A stretch of DNA of 64,000 nucleotides, taken from the NCBI GenBank assembly GCA_946699065.1, contig CAMPDV010000437.1:62001-126000 (forward strand), in the 5' to 3' direction. This document shows, in pieces, positions 37,308 to 50,849 of the stretch. This stretch comes from Loxodes magnus. Lineage: Eukaryota > Ciliophora > Karyorelictea > Loxodida > Loxodidae. Made by a program: the position numbers and the translations under genes. The notes under the pieces were generated by a model. It had not been told where the DNA came from. It saw nothing but the letters and a program-made list of their open reading frames with translations, and ran no database searches. Each line of letters opens with the position of its first letter. The first letter of the stretch is position 1.

Positions 37308-38774
37308 ATGTAAGCGTTACCAAAATGCTTAATCTGCTTAGAAGATTACAACTTAACTAATGCTCTTCCAACTGTCTTACCTTGTGGACATATTTACTGT
37401 GGTTTGTGTTTGAATACTGAGTACTGATTATAAGGCATAATGTAATGTCCTATTTGTTAAAAAGGATTCCATTTTAGATTTGAAGACTTACCTTAAGAAA
37501 GTGATTTAATAAGAATGATATTTTAAAACTAATAATACATATAAAAGATTTAAGATGCTAGATAGAAATTAAAAGAGATAAGGAAGTAAATTATGCAAAA
37601 ATCTAAAACCATTACAACCAAATTATCTAACATTACTAATACTCTCATTATACCATATACTAATATCATCCAATACACTACTATCATTAACCTACTTTTA
37701 TCTACAACTAATAACACTCAAATATTATACAATCATCCTAATTCCCTATTTACTAATATCTAAAACCAACTATAATCTAATCTAACTATAACAGTCTAAC
37801 TATATTCCACTATATAACCACCTTTAATACAAAACCTATCTAAATTAACTTCAAATTATATCACACAAATAAGATACAAACTATAATAGAATACTAAGCA
37901 GCAAAAACTAAACATTATACAGACTAATTAAGATAAACTAAGCTAATAGTTACATTTTATGTAATCTAACTATATTCACTATTTTAATTGAGGAATTTAA
38001 AAATTAAGCTTATTTAATATTTAAACAGAGTAATTACGATAAGTCTAAGTTTAAATTATAATTCCAGAATCTAGTTAAAGTATAGAATATTAAAATAAGT
38101 TATATTTAATTGGAGGATGCTACTAAAATTAAAATTTAGGAATAAAATAAACTTGATAATTTGATTTCGAAGGAAATAATATAAAACTTAGTGATCTAAA
38201 TTAGGGAAGATATGGATTTGGAATAGCAGCTGCTTAAAAAAATCTTTATGTGGTTGGAGGAGGTACTAGTAAAAATCAAGTTTTATAATCAGTAGAAAAG
38301 TTATAGATAGGAAACTAAAGCAAATGATAAAAACGCTCTTAATTTCCATTCTAAATAGCCTATTAAACTTTAGTAGTAGATAAAGATGAATAAAATATTT
38401 ATTCTTTTGGAGGTGGAAATTAGAAAGGATAAACTTTAAAAGATATATGAAAGTACAACATATAGAATGATAGATGGAGTAAGTAAAATTTGAATCTTCC
38501 TGAAGCTGTTGCTTTTCCTATAGTTTGTTTAGAACCTTTTGTCATATTTGGAGGTTTAAAAAATTATTCTACGAAAGAATATTCAAGAAGAATATATAAA
38601 AGAAAGAAAGAATAATGAGAATAAAGTTAAATTTTTAAAGATGTTGTAACTTTAACGGAGATGAAAATAAGAGGTGTCTATGGATATGTTTTTGCTATAG
38701 AATAGGGAAGAGTTTCAATAATGAGGATTGATTTAGAAAAATTGAGTTATAGAAGTGTTAAAAGCCATAACTGA
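37308..38774 (+). CDS. RING finger-Kelch protein (unit 2)
   Basis: 489-codon ORF, ATG 37,308 to TGA 38,772-38,774, nearly identical to the copy at 15,447 except residues 33-45. Here that part reads LCLNTEYWLQGIM instead of VCLFTQWYLQDFM. All zinc ligands and the Kelch repeats are intact, so both copies look functional. The altered stretch is the helix that in other RINGs contacts the E2 enzyme. Confidence 0.85.
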
Positions 38775-39034
38775 TAAACACAATAATAATATTTCTTTTA
38801 TTAATAGTATTAATAATATATTTTCACATATAAAGAAGTAGTTTAAATATATATAATTAAGTAAATATGTTACTACTTATTAATATGGTTAATCTATATT
38901 TATTTATGTTATATTTTTATAACTAAGTTTTTTTGTATGTTTAAGTGTATATATGATGTTGATATAGTAGGTAATGTAGTTATAGCTATATAGTTAACAA
39001 TAAAGACTTAGCAATAATTTAGTATATTAATTAA

Positions 39035-40423
39035 ATGATTATCAAAATGTATTAGATAAATTATGATTTCCTATACTATTTTCTAAACATTATTTTCCTT
39101 ACTAACTCTTTTTAAAGCTTAAATAAATAAAGAATCAAATTTTATCTAAACATCTTTAAAAATCTATTATTTAAATATTATCATTATTAAGATACTAACA
39201 TACAGCTTATAACATACCAAAACATATTCAACAATGTCAAAAAATTATCTTTAATACATCTATTTATCTAATCAAATAAAAGCTATAATCAAATAATCAT
39301 TAAACTATACCTATATCTAAATACTAATTAAGTCATTACTACTATCATCATTCAATATCTTAAAGTCTAAAATACATTATTTCCTTTAATCATTTAAACT
39401 AGAAACTGATATACTTTAAATTTCCTTCTATTTACAATAATAAAATCAGGCTATTATAACTCCTATACTTTAGATAAAGATTCAATCATAATAAATAAAT
39501 AATAATAAATAAGAAGTATTAAAGTATTATAGCTAAAAAATAGACTACAAATAAATATAAGAATACTTTCAAATAAAAGGGAAACACATTAATTAGCTAA
39601 AAATTAATGGTAATAAGTTACTAAATAAAATAGTAGATTTATGTTCTAATATAAAACAAATATATTTATAATTAGTCTAATAATTATCAGTCTCATTTTT
39701 CAAAAAATAAGCAAATATCTTTAATAGCTAACTCTTAATATAACTAATTTATCGAATTAGGCTATTAGAAGATTATTCTGTCACTAATATCTAAGCCTTG
39801 AATCTCTTAAAGTTATAAATTTAGATTATTTTAGACCAGAAGTTTTGCCTCTCTTACTTTAAAATACTAGTAATATTGAGAATTAGAATATAGAGAAAGA
39901 GTAAAACCCTTTAATTAATTTTTTAGGAATAAAGCAAGGATCAATATCAGATTTAAGTAAACACTTCATTTATATAATTAGCAAAGCTAGAGTAAGTTAC
40001 AGTTAGTGATCGGAATAATGGAATGATATAATTCTATAGGAACTATTTCAAAAAGCTCCTAATATAAATAAACTAAATGTTTTTCAATATAAACATAATA
40101 AAAAATGTATTTAGTAAGAGATATAAAAGAGAATATGTAGATGCATCCAATAAAAAGTAAATTACCCTTATTATCAAACTCATTTAAATAACTTGAAGAA
40201 GTTAGTTTTATTAAATGTACTTCAATAAGAGATTAATTTAAATAAAAAAAGAAAAGTTAAAAATTAAAATTTAATTAGATATTAATAAATTATTAATAGC
40301 CTATCAATCTTTACTACTAATATCATTATATGCAAAAATATAAATACTAAGCTAAATAAAATAGGAAGAGCTCCTTTAAACTAATTGGGGATATAAAGGC
40401 TTTAAAATACTTCTAATTAATGA
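39035..40423 (+). CDS. LRR protein (unit 2)
   Basis: Copy of the 462-residue LRR gene at 17,174. I noticed one difference (GTCACTAATA near 39,781 against GTCATTAATA). The frame is intact. Confidence 0.7.
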
Positions 40424-41633
40424 GTATAAATTAAAGCTTAATCATTTAAGACATTTCATCAAAATAAATTACTTATCTAAACTTCGATTTTTCCTCTAGA
40501 TTTCAGCTTTAGTTTAAAAAAACAGGTAAACTTCGTAATTAAATTTAACTCTAAGCAGATTAATTGTATTATATCCTTTGATTTAATTAACTCAATAACT
40601 TAAGGGCTTATTTTAAGATCTTTTGCTTTATTAGTAATTTTCGTTTTTAAAGATTACCTTTTAGCTTTCAAGCATAAGTGTATTAAATAAAAACCTCTTT
40701 TGAATCAACTCTCTTTTCTCCTTTTCTCTTAATCTAATACTTATTATAGTAACAGACAAGCATACTTTCTTTAATGCCTTTATAACTTATTATGAAGGTA
40801 TTTGATATCTTAAAAACAAAGAGACAAACGCAGAAAAACCTAAACTAAAAATATAAACTTCTTGTTATTAAGTTAGAATATCAAATTACTTTGATTAAGT
40901 ACTGCCGAGTTTTCCAGATTTAATTTAAATTCAATATTGAATACACTTTTTTAAACTATAACTCGGTAACACAAAAACATATCAGATGATAATTTTACTA
41001 TGCAAATATTAAATAATAAGCATTCCTTTTTAGTTTATATAGTTAATTTCTACTTTAAATTAGAAGGTTAATAGACTTTCTTAGAGGGTTTTATATATCT
41101 ATACATATAAAGAAATAAATCAAAGGTATCTCTTAATTTGCATTAAAAGGCATTCAAATTAGAGTATAGCACTACCAAGGATATATCTCCATTATATTTA
41201 ATATATTGTAATTATTGCTTTTTAGTCATTAATCAATAAATTTTACGTATATCAATTGTTATGCTAAGGTCAGCAAAGCAATAAAAATTTGGCACTAGAA
41301 ACTCAATCTTTATGCGAAATCAAAAAATAAAAAAATAATTTTTTAATTAATAATAAAAGTTCTGTAGATTAAATGATTGAGATTAAAACCTATAATAATA
41401 GCCAGAAGCTATTCTAATAATAGACTAATTTTAAGAATTTATATATATTCTTAAAATGATATACTAGTAGCAAAGCTAGTGATTTGATCATAGCAGCTCA
41501 TAGTTAGCATTTTATTTGTTTGAATCTAACACTAAAAATCTTGCATATCCTTAAGATTTCTAGTTAGCTTTGAGATTTTATTTCTTAGACTGCTGCTTTT
41601 TCTAAATAAGTAAAAATAACTATGCTCTAAACC
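40424..41633. other. Intergenic, no gene recognised (unit 2)
   Basis: Copy of 18,563-19,772; nothing further seen. Confidence 0.4.
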
Positions 41634-42415
41634 ATGGATAAGGATTTTTTCTATAATTTCTGGGTTTTTGGTTTGCAAAACTTAGTCAGTTTAAAATATA
41701 ACAACATTTATAAAAAAAATTAATTCAAATCGTAAGTAAATGATTTCAAGTATTTTTAGATAATGAAGATGATTAAAATCCCATTACATAATTATCTTAT
41801 TCTTGAATACTGCTTTTAAGATTAACTAACTAAAACTATGCAAGAGATAATTTTATTCTTTTAGGTTGAATTACTTAAAAGAATGAATTGCAAGTATCAT
41901 ATATAATGTAAACAAAGGCATAAAGTTATTAAATTATGGAAGTTAAATTATTGAAATAAAGTTTATAGTAACTTTGCTATGAAGGGATTTTGTAAGATAA
42001 AGTTGAATTGGGTTAATAACTTTAAATTTTCAAGCTTAAGAAAATGAAATTTAAAGACCTTTAGTATTATTATAAATAATAGCAATATCTATAAATGCGT
42101 TTAAAAAAAGAAGAAAGCCTATACAATCTAAGCAATTTAAGAGAAAATTACTTAGTTAATACCTACATAAATAGTATAAGGAAATTGATATAGCTTATCA
42201 ATGATGTTTAGTTACTAATTAACATATATCTAGTTGGAAAAATTGAATAAAGATATTTTATGGTTTAAATTTTTATATCCCTGCTTTCAAATTTTTAAAA
42301 ACTAAGGAGAATATTTATATAACTAGCATCTTATTTTACTTTTTAAAGGAGTATATTTGATCTGACAACAATTTAAACTGTAGGCCACTTTTAATATTAA
42401 TAATAATTGTTTTGA
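41634..42415 (+). CDS. Hypothetical protein (unit 2)
   Basis: Copy of the unrecognised gene at 19,773, with the same putative 26-nt first intron. Confidence 0.45.
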
Positions 42416-42842
42416 AATTAAATAGTAACTTTTTCGCATAATTAGATCTATAGAATTAACTTAAAAAAAACTAAGTTTACACTCCTAAACTATTTTCTAA
42501 ATCTCTATTCTTTTATGCTTTTCTATCTTGCTACTTCTATTTTTGTTATTTACTTTTATCAACTTAGAATGAGCTAATATTATTAAATAGATAGATAACT
42601 AGATATAATTTATTCTATATTATGCTTGCATTATTCTATCAATATTCATTTCATGGTACTTTAAATAAAGAGAAACTATTTTTATAATTCTAAACACTTT
42701 AATGCCATCTATTAGAGTATCTTAGTTAAGTGTATATATAGAATATTGTCTTCACCTTGACTTTCTTTTATATGATTATTATTACATCTTAATAATACCA
42801 GAATGCTTCCATCAAAAGTTTCAAAGCATTTGAGCTTTATTA

Positions 42843-43783
42843 TCAAGCATGCTTGGATAGAAATAGATTATAAGTATTTATAGATCCTTTATTTATATGC
42901 AAAAGTGTTTTTCTTTACGATTATATCTTTGCTTAAAGGCATTCAACAAGCCGTCTTAATATTTAAAATTTTTTTAGTTATTAAATAATTAATACTTGTG
43001 ATTAGCTAGCTATGCATACTTTTGCTTCTACTTGCTTCATTTTGCTCTTTCTTGTTCTTAGTAGCAACTTTTATACCTTTAAATTTGAAATTAGATTTAT
43101 TAATTAATATTTAGATGAGGCAGAATTTGCTAATTTACTTTCAGCTTAAGTAAAATTCTTTTGAAGTTTCTTACGAGATACATACTTCTTATTTCTTGTA
43201 TGGTAATTTTTAAACTGCTTAAATGCTCCAATAAGTAGATAAGTAGAACTAACTCTATTTTTGCTTATCTAATTCGATATTTTCTCAAGATCTGATGTGA
43301 TGAGTAGATTCTTATTAAATCAAATTGAAGCTAATAGATTATTTTTTGCTTATTGCTCTTAAGAATAAATATTTCTTAGTTGCTCCAATTTAAGTTCAAT
43401 CAATATAGTTAGATTAAACTTTAGAGTTGCATGATTATTTCCTTTAATTTAACTTAAGCCAACATATTCAAAAATACTATTATTATCATATTTTCTTAAG
43501 TAAAAACTGGAAAAAATTTATCTTCATTAATACCCAAAATCTAGTTTTTTTCCCAAGAACTAATCAAGCTTACTATCTTTTATTTAAATTATTCTCTGTC
43601 TATTTGCTTCTCAATACTATACTAATATCCAGAAAAGCTTTTACTTATATAGGTCCAAAACAATTTACCAACCACTTCAGAATAAATAAATACAATTAGC
43701 TTTACTTTAAATCAACACTATCACTAGCTATAGTCAGTTTTAAACTCATCAGACTTTCCTTTATTTATTCCTGATGTATTCAT
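42843..43783 (-). CDS. Hypothetical basic protein (unit 2)
   Basis: Copy of the 305-residue gene at 20,982-21,922, with the 23-nt intron preserved. Confidence 0.5.
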
Positions 43784-44223
43784 GCTAAGAAACTTAGTAT
43801 CTTGGCTATCTCTATCATTTTATCCTAAATAATGCAGCTATTTTAATAAAGGTTAAATAGGGAAGTGAAACAAGAGATTAGAGTCTGAAGAAAGTGGCAG
43901 AAGCTTAAAAAGGAAAAAGTAAGGTATATAATAGAAAGGAATACAGAATAAGCATTTTGTTAGATTGATATCTACAACACACTATTTGGAAATAATGCTT
44001 GATTATATAAAGATAGACAGATAAAGCATTAATTTAATTTAAGCTAATAGATAATTTATAAATGGGAAATAACTAATATCATTTAACTTTAATCAAATTC
44101 TTTACTAAATGCTTCCTCAACTAAAATAATTAAAAGCAAAACTAGTAGCTTGAATAAACGATGGACTAAGTTGGAAGTTAGCATGAGTTTAAATTAAAAC
44201 AAAATAGATAGATTGAAGATAAG

Positions 44224-45869
44224 ATGAGCTAGATAGGAGATAATAAAAATGTAAAGCAAGAAGAAAAGGAAAGAAAGTAAAAGAACTTAAAGTTTTTTAA
44301 AGCTTATACATTAAATGAAACTAACTAATCTTAGAAGCAACCAGAAAGCAAATTAATTAATTAGCCCATTTCCTATAACTAAATTATCTAAAATACCAAA
44401 AAATCTTTCTTTTGAAAAAGAGCTCAGAGTCTCAAGCCATTGTAGAACTAAAAAATCAGCATTAGTAGCTCTTCTTTCATTCAAAGAAGGAAAAGTAAAT
44501 TAGAAAATTCATACACACTGGAAAAGAAGATAGGAGAAGGTAGCTATGGCAAAGTGTTCATTGCTAAAAGCAAGTTTAGCTAAAAAAATTATGTTATCAA
44601 AATAATAAACACTTAGAAGAATAAAAAAGTAGTTAGGAGGGAGTATCAAATATTAAAAAATTTTGTAAGTAACTCTATTTCAGGATCATCCTAACATAGT
44701 AAAGCTGTTTGAAATATACTAGGATGAGTAATATACTCAATTTGTAACAGAATACATTAAGGGATAGAATTTGGTTGATATAGTGAATGAAGGTACTAGC
44801 TAAACTAGAATAAAGTTAAGAAAATAATGAAATAAATTCTTCAAGGAGTTTCTTACTTCCATTAAAATGGAATCTTGCATAGAGATCTAAAGCTTGATAA
44901 TATCGTATGCTAGAATATTGAAGATCCAGATAAACTATAAGTCAAAATAATAGACTTTGGATTATCAATAGCTCACTAAAAGGCAAAAGATAAAAAGATA
45001 ATAGGAAGGCCTAAGTACCTAGCTCCTGAAGCATATGCAGGACAGTATTAATTTAAAAGCGATATATGAAGCTGTGGAGTCATAATGTATCTTCTTTTAT
45101 CCCATAACTTTCCTTTTAGAAGTTAAAAAATAAAAGATTAGCAAAAGAATTAAATTAACCTGAAAATATGAAAGTTAAAACTAAGAAATTCAGTCTTAAG
45201 TTTGAAGAAAAAGTATGATAAGAAGTGTCAGAGCAAGCAAAGGATTTAGTTAATTAATTGCTATAATTAGATCAGTAAGAAAGAGTCAGTGCTTAACAGG
45301 CTTTAAAGCACGAATGATTTAAAAACTGTCTAAAGGTAAACTTCAATTTAATTGAAGAGTACTTAGATAGAATGCTACAATTTTAAGTTAACAAGAAAAT
45401 AAAAATCGCAGTTTACTGATATATAGTTACTTAGCTAATGGATTCTTAAGAGAATATGCATATTGGAGATGTCTTCGCTTTCGTTGATTATAATTAAGAC
45501 GGAAAGATTTCTTTATAAGATCTGATAAAGTCTTTAAAAAAGGTATACTAGTAGAAAATATAGCAGCAGGATGCTGAAGAAATCTTCAATTCGTTAGATA
45601 TAAACAACAGTGGGCATTTAGAGTGAAGCAAATTTCTAATTGCCTGTCTGTAGTGAGATAAAATCCTAAGGGAAAACAATTATCTAGATCTTGTAATCCA
45701 AAAACTGCGATACAAAGAAACTGACTAAATTAAGAAAAAATGCTTCTATAAATTCTTTCAAGGCAACTTAGATAAAAGCCAGATAAAGGAGATAATTTAA
45801 GAAATTTAGTTTGATAACTAGGAAAGAATTTCTACATATTAGTTCAAAAGAATAATGCTAGAAAAATGA
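44224..45869 (+). CDS. Calcium-dependent protein kinase, CDPK type (unit 2)
   Basis: Copy of the kinase at 22,363 (stop TGA 45,867-45,869). The kinase motifs, both clear EF-hands and all three short introns are present, so both paralogues look expressible. Confidence 0.9.
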
Positions 45870-46056
45870 AAAAGAGATTATTTATCTTATTTATTTTTAA
45901 TTTAAAATTTACTCAAAACATTCAAATCTGGTTTGAAGTTAGCCTTACTTAAATTAATGGGCTTAAATATATAAATTGCTTATTAATTATAAATATAATC
46001 TACTTTCTAATATGCTTGTCTTTAAGCACTATTAATTTAGTATAATTAGAATTTAT

Positions 46057-46932
46057 TCAAAACCCCTTTGATTCATTCATGAAATTCTCTACTTTGAATA
46101 TCAGTAGAAAAATTTTCTATTTAATAAGTTAAATAATAAAGTTTAGACTTAAATTGAAGTTAAGCAATCTAAAGAGATTCTTCAATTAACTTTAAAGCTC
46201 TTCTTATAGCTAAATGAATTGTAATTATTAAGACTTAATTATCTAACTAGTAAAAGGTAATAAGTAAATATTTTAAAACCTCTTAAGAGTTTATTTCAAC
46301 CTCTAGCAAATGTATCTTATTATAGCCAACTATTTTAAATTTATGGATATTAATTAGAGATAATTTTCAAATTTTCTATGGCTAGTTTTAAATCAATAAG
46401 ACTGCTGAATTAGCAAGAGGATTTATTAGCGAATCTTGCTCATTAGACTGTCTGATTCAACAAGGTTTGCTAATCTTATAAGAACTCTCAGTTGTAAATT
46501 TTTGGAAAATTTCAGAGTAGAACTGTTAAACTTTTTCTTCATCCTAAGCATTTAGTATTTATTAACTTATTGGCGAAAGCAATTTTGCTTCTTTCTTAAT
46601 ATAGTTACCATTTTTTATCTTCAGTTTATAGCAACTATTTCAATACTCTTAAGCTATATAAGATAAGCTTTATTTTACAGATATTCAATAAAGAATGTTT
46701 ATTCTTTTTAGAAACACTAATAATACTAAATATTCTATTTTATTAAAGCTTTGATTGATAAATTTTTCAATTATGTAATAGTCACTTAATAGAGAGTATT
46801 AATTCATAGCTTTACTGAATTTTCGAGGTTATTTTCAAATTATAAGCAACATAGAATAGAAAATATTTTTGCATAAATCATTTAGAAAAATTTAAATTTC
46901 TACTTAGTTCTTTATATCACCACAATTTCCAT
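46057..46932 (-). CDS. LRR-like protein (unit 2)
   Basis: Copy of the 291-residue ORF at 24,196-25,071; same context next to the SINE-like element. Confidence 0.55.
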
Positions 46933-47092
46933 TAAACATTCTTATGAGAAAGCCTTTGAAGCTTATTTCTCAGTATTTTTTAGATAAATAAATGGAATAA
47001 GCAATATAAGCAAAATATGCAAGATAAAGCATAAATGAGCTTCTTAAGAATCTATTTAGAATTTAAGAAGTAAGTTAAGATATATGAGTAAA

Positions 47093-47395
47093 TAATTAAA
47101 AAGATGGTGGGAGCTGAGATTGACCTTCTGAATCATACTTTCTGGTTTTATGGCTAGGAACAAGTTCCTTTCCTGTCGCTGAGAAAGTCCCTGGTCAAAG
47201 TCAACCTTTGCAAGGGAACGCCTTCCTTTTGATTATCCACTCCTGGTAGGGGCTTGGCTGCCCATAGCGATGGAGCTCCCTGGCAGCTGCTTTTCGAAAG
47301 CAACAAGATATCCCCGTTATCCCATGAAGGGAGTGTTGGGGTCATTAAACTGCAAGAAGTTGCAGTCCAAAACTCTTTTAGTTTAAAATTAATTA
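47093..47395. mobile_element. GC-rich SINE-like element (unit 2, copy b)
   Basis: Duplicate of 25,232-25,534 with the same 16-bp flanking repeats. Confidence 0.75.
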
Positions 47396-47923
47396 AAGAT
47401 ATATGAGTAAAGCATTCTAAAGTTCTTTATTAACCCAGTCATTAGTTAGGAGTTTTATTTGCTTTTATTTTTTAAGTTTTTATTTTTCAATTTGTTCATT
47501 AAATTTAAAGCAAAAAGCAATTTATTCTTGGACTATTTAGATTTTATTTAAGATAAAGCTAAGTTAAATTATCTTGTAGACGAATAAAAATAAAAAAGGA
47601 TAGACTGAGAGTGTGAATCAAAATGCTAAGCTATTTATAAGTAGCATGCCAATAATTTGTTTAGTCCTTATATTAATTTTACAAAGATTTGCTTATATAA
47701 ATTAGAAGGTATGCATTTACTTTTAAATGAATAATGATATGGGAATTTGATATTTAAATAAAGATTTTTACATAAATAATTTATTTAATTTTTCTCTTTA
47801 AAGTTAGCAAATAAAATGCTTTTATGTTTTAGTATGAAGGTATTAGTAAAATAGCTATTAAAGATATATCAGTTAGAATTTAAAGTTTATTAATAAGTAA
47901 CTTAAGTTTGATAGCATATGGGA

Positions 47924-50069
47924 TCAAATCTTTTTACTAAGATCTACTTTCAATATAAAATCGATTTCTTAATTGTCATCTGCTCTTTCAAAATTTCCAA
48001 AATTTATCTAAATTTATCTGAAGCTTTAAAATAGACTCTAGGCTCGCTACACACTTAACTTTATACATTTAAGCAGATCTAAATTTCTTAGCTTTTAGTA
48101 GATAGGATAAATTTACCCTAATTAGTTTTTTATTGGAAATGCCTCTTGAGAGATTTCTTAGTTATTACTCAAATTTAAACTAGATAAATTTTAGCATTTT
48201 GCTACTATTTCAACTACATCTTAATTTTCTATCTAGCAACTACTAAGACACAAATGCTTCAATCTTGGAATACTGACTATATAATATATCCAGTTTTTAT
48301 TCACAAAGTTACATCTTTAAAGCTTAAATATTTCCAAAAAAAGACAATTTTTATTTATTAACTCTAGCATGTGATTTCTTATTTATTCTATATCTGAAAG
48401 ACAGATACTCTTTAGTCTTTTACAGTTTTGGAAAATGTTTATCAAATCTTGCTCTTAAATTTAATTCATATTTAGAATGGAAATCTACTCATAGCTTTAT
48501 CCTCGGTCTCCTATTTATCTAAAGAATAGGTTTTATAAATCATTAAGTTTGCTAAGACTTAGTGATTTTAAGTTAGGCACATTTTAAAGCAGCAGACTGA
48601 GATATTTATCTTCTAAATTAGTGCAGTTTGATATCTTTATTGCTTCTAGTTAGTTTAATTACTTAGCAATAAATGCTTCGATATCTAAATCACTTTATTC
48701 TTTTTCTTCCTTTGTCTTAGTCTTGATTAAATCTAAATTGTTAATGGATAATTATTTTAGATTAGGAGAATTATATATTAATCATCAGAAATTTGAGCTC
48801 AAGTTCTTGCAGTTTCATAAAGTCAAATTTTAAAGTTGAGAAAAAATAATCTCTGTATAGTAAAAGTAGCAATTTCTAGATTGTATCAACTATTTAATCT
48901 AAGCAACTTCTAATTATTGAGGAGGAACTTCTACTAAGTCAAGTTGGAATAAAACTAATTATCTCAAATTAGGAGCTATTTGAAGTAAGTGTACAATGTC
49001 AAGCTCACTAAAGCAGTCACTTCTTTGTATTTTTACTGATATTAATTTACTGTTGCACTGAGACTTTAAAATTGGAAGTTAACTTTTAATTTCTTTTCTG
49101 TTTTCATTTTAAAATAGATTCGATTAAGCTACTTAATTTGTTTCCCTTTTTAATAAGTCCATATCGAGATTCTTTAAATTAGGAGCAATTTGAAGTAAAA
49201 TGCTGATAACTTCCTTCTTGAAGTTGCTTCAATTTGAAATGTTTACTTTCTCGAGATAAATACTTTTTAGGGATAAAAGATTTATCCTCAACTAATCTTC
49301 TTAAGATTAATCATACTATTTACTTTGCTGCTATTCTTAGTTTATGTTACATAAAGTTATTTCCTTCAAGAATGGAGAGTTTATTAGCAGCTAAAATAAG
49401 TTTATGAGATTGAAACCTTAACTTTCTTCAATTTTAACTTCAACAAGTTTTGATTACTTCTAAACAAAAAATTAAGTAAAAGCTCAAGAAGTAAAACTGA
49501 TTTTCTCTAGACTAAGATAACTGACCTAGATTAACTAAAAACTAATCTGATAACTTATGAGCTTTTCCTAAGTTAATTTTTGATAGAGAGGGACAAAAGT
49601 TAATGAAAAGGTCCATTTGCTTATTTCAATTGATATTTATTTCTTTTAATAAATTTCCTTTTAGTCTTAAAAAAGAAATTAGATCCTCATAGTTTATTTC
49701 TCTACTTATTATAATCAACGTTTTTAGAGGTAATTCCAAATAGTATTCCTTTAGAAACTTGCCACTTATTTTTTTTACGTAATATAGCTCAATAAATTCT
49801 AGGTTTGGTAGATATTAAATGAAAGATAAATTTTGGTCATCTAGATTCATGTTTAGAAGTTAAAGCTTCTTTAGATTTCTGCAGAGTGAGATATCAGGCA
49901 GAGATATTATATTAACAGGCCAGTATGATATTTGAACTTCTTACAGCTTTATTAATCTTCTATTTAACTATTTATATTGGAAACATTTGCTTAAATCCTT
50001 CTAAATCAAGCTACATAGATTTTCTGATAAACTCATTGAGTTGACACAAAATCTTATACTTCTTAGCAT
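47924..50069 (-). CDS. Large LRR protein (unit 2, readable copy)
   Basis: Paralogue of 26,063-28,209. With eight T at the run near 49,769 and one 19-nt intron, the frame runs from ATG 50,069 (MLRSIRFCVNSMSLSENL) to TGA at 47,924 as about 708 residues (about 697 from the inner ATG 50,036). LRR units repeat every 24-30 residues. No F-box motif or membrane segment is clear. This is the better version for annotation. Confidence 0.7.
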
Positions 50070-50176
50070 GCAATTTATTTGAAAATCCACTCTTATTAGT
50101 TTCTTAATTGATCTAATAGACAGAATTCTATTTTTTCGATTGTTATTTCACTAAATGTATAGTCAAACTTATAGAA

Positions 50177-50849
50177 ATATTAATTTGAGCTTTTAATCTA
50201 ATTTTACTTAATTTTTCTCATCTTGCCCTTGCATTACTCAAATATCATTCTCTAAACTTGCAATTTGTTCATAAACTCTGACTTTAGCTCTTCAGTCTAC
50301 CATATGGGCTTCATCATCATCTTCATGATTTATCAAATCCTGACTTATTATAAACATCTCTTCCTTCTGGGAGTTTAATTCCTCTTCGAGATTTATGTTT
50401 CTAATAAGATGATGAATCAGCTGTTTCATCTATTCAGAGTCTGTTTGTTCTATTTCAGAATTGTCTAAATCAAAGGTAATAGGATCTATATTGAATTATC
50501 GTTCTTTACCTTTACCTTTTCGTTTATTTTTTCATTATTATTTTTATCGATTCAATTGAGTGGTCTCTTTTTTCAGTTTTCAGTTTCAATGAAGATGTTG
50601 AGAGCTTGTTAACTTTTCTGTTCTTAATTTTTATTTCAGTTCTTATTTGTCCTTTGATGGAAGAGATTCCCTTTATTTTAATTTGTGGGATTTAGTATTT
50701 TTTATAAGCTCTTCTAATTTATTAGATAGTTCTGGTTATTTTTATTAAGAAGAGCATTAAGTTGAAGAAGACGTGGTAAGAATATGTGCTTCTAGTTTTC
50801 TCTCCTGTTCTGAAGAGGTGGTATAAAAACTCTTCTTGAAGTCAGCCAT
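50177..50849 (-). mobile_element. CCHC-ORF retroelement, 5' fragment (unit 3)
   Basis: Same truncated fragment as at 28,317-28,989 and almost identical to it; the junction is at the same base. Confidence 0.7.

Larger units (their letters stand above)
28317..50176. repeat. Tandem segmental duplication, unit 2
   Basis: A complete 21,860-bp unit. Its left few kb share small variants with unit 3 (for example no 265-bp extra block, same junction), whereas from about 33 kb it matches unit 1, including the retroelement insertion missing in unit 3. Both ends carry the 13-mer ATATTAATTTGAG. Confidence 0.95.
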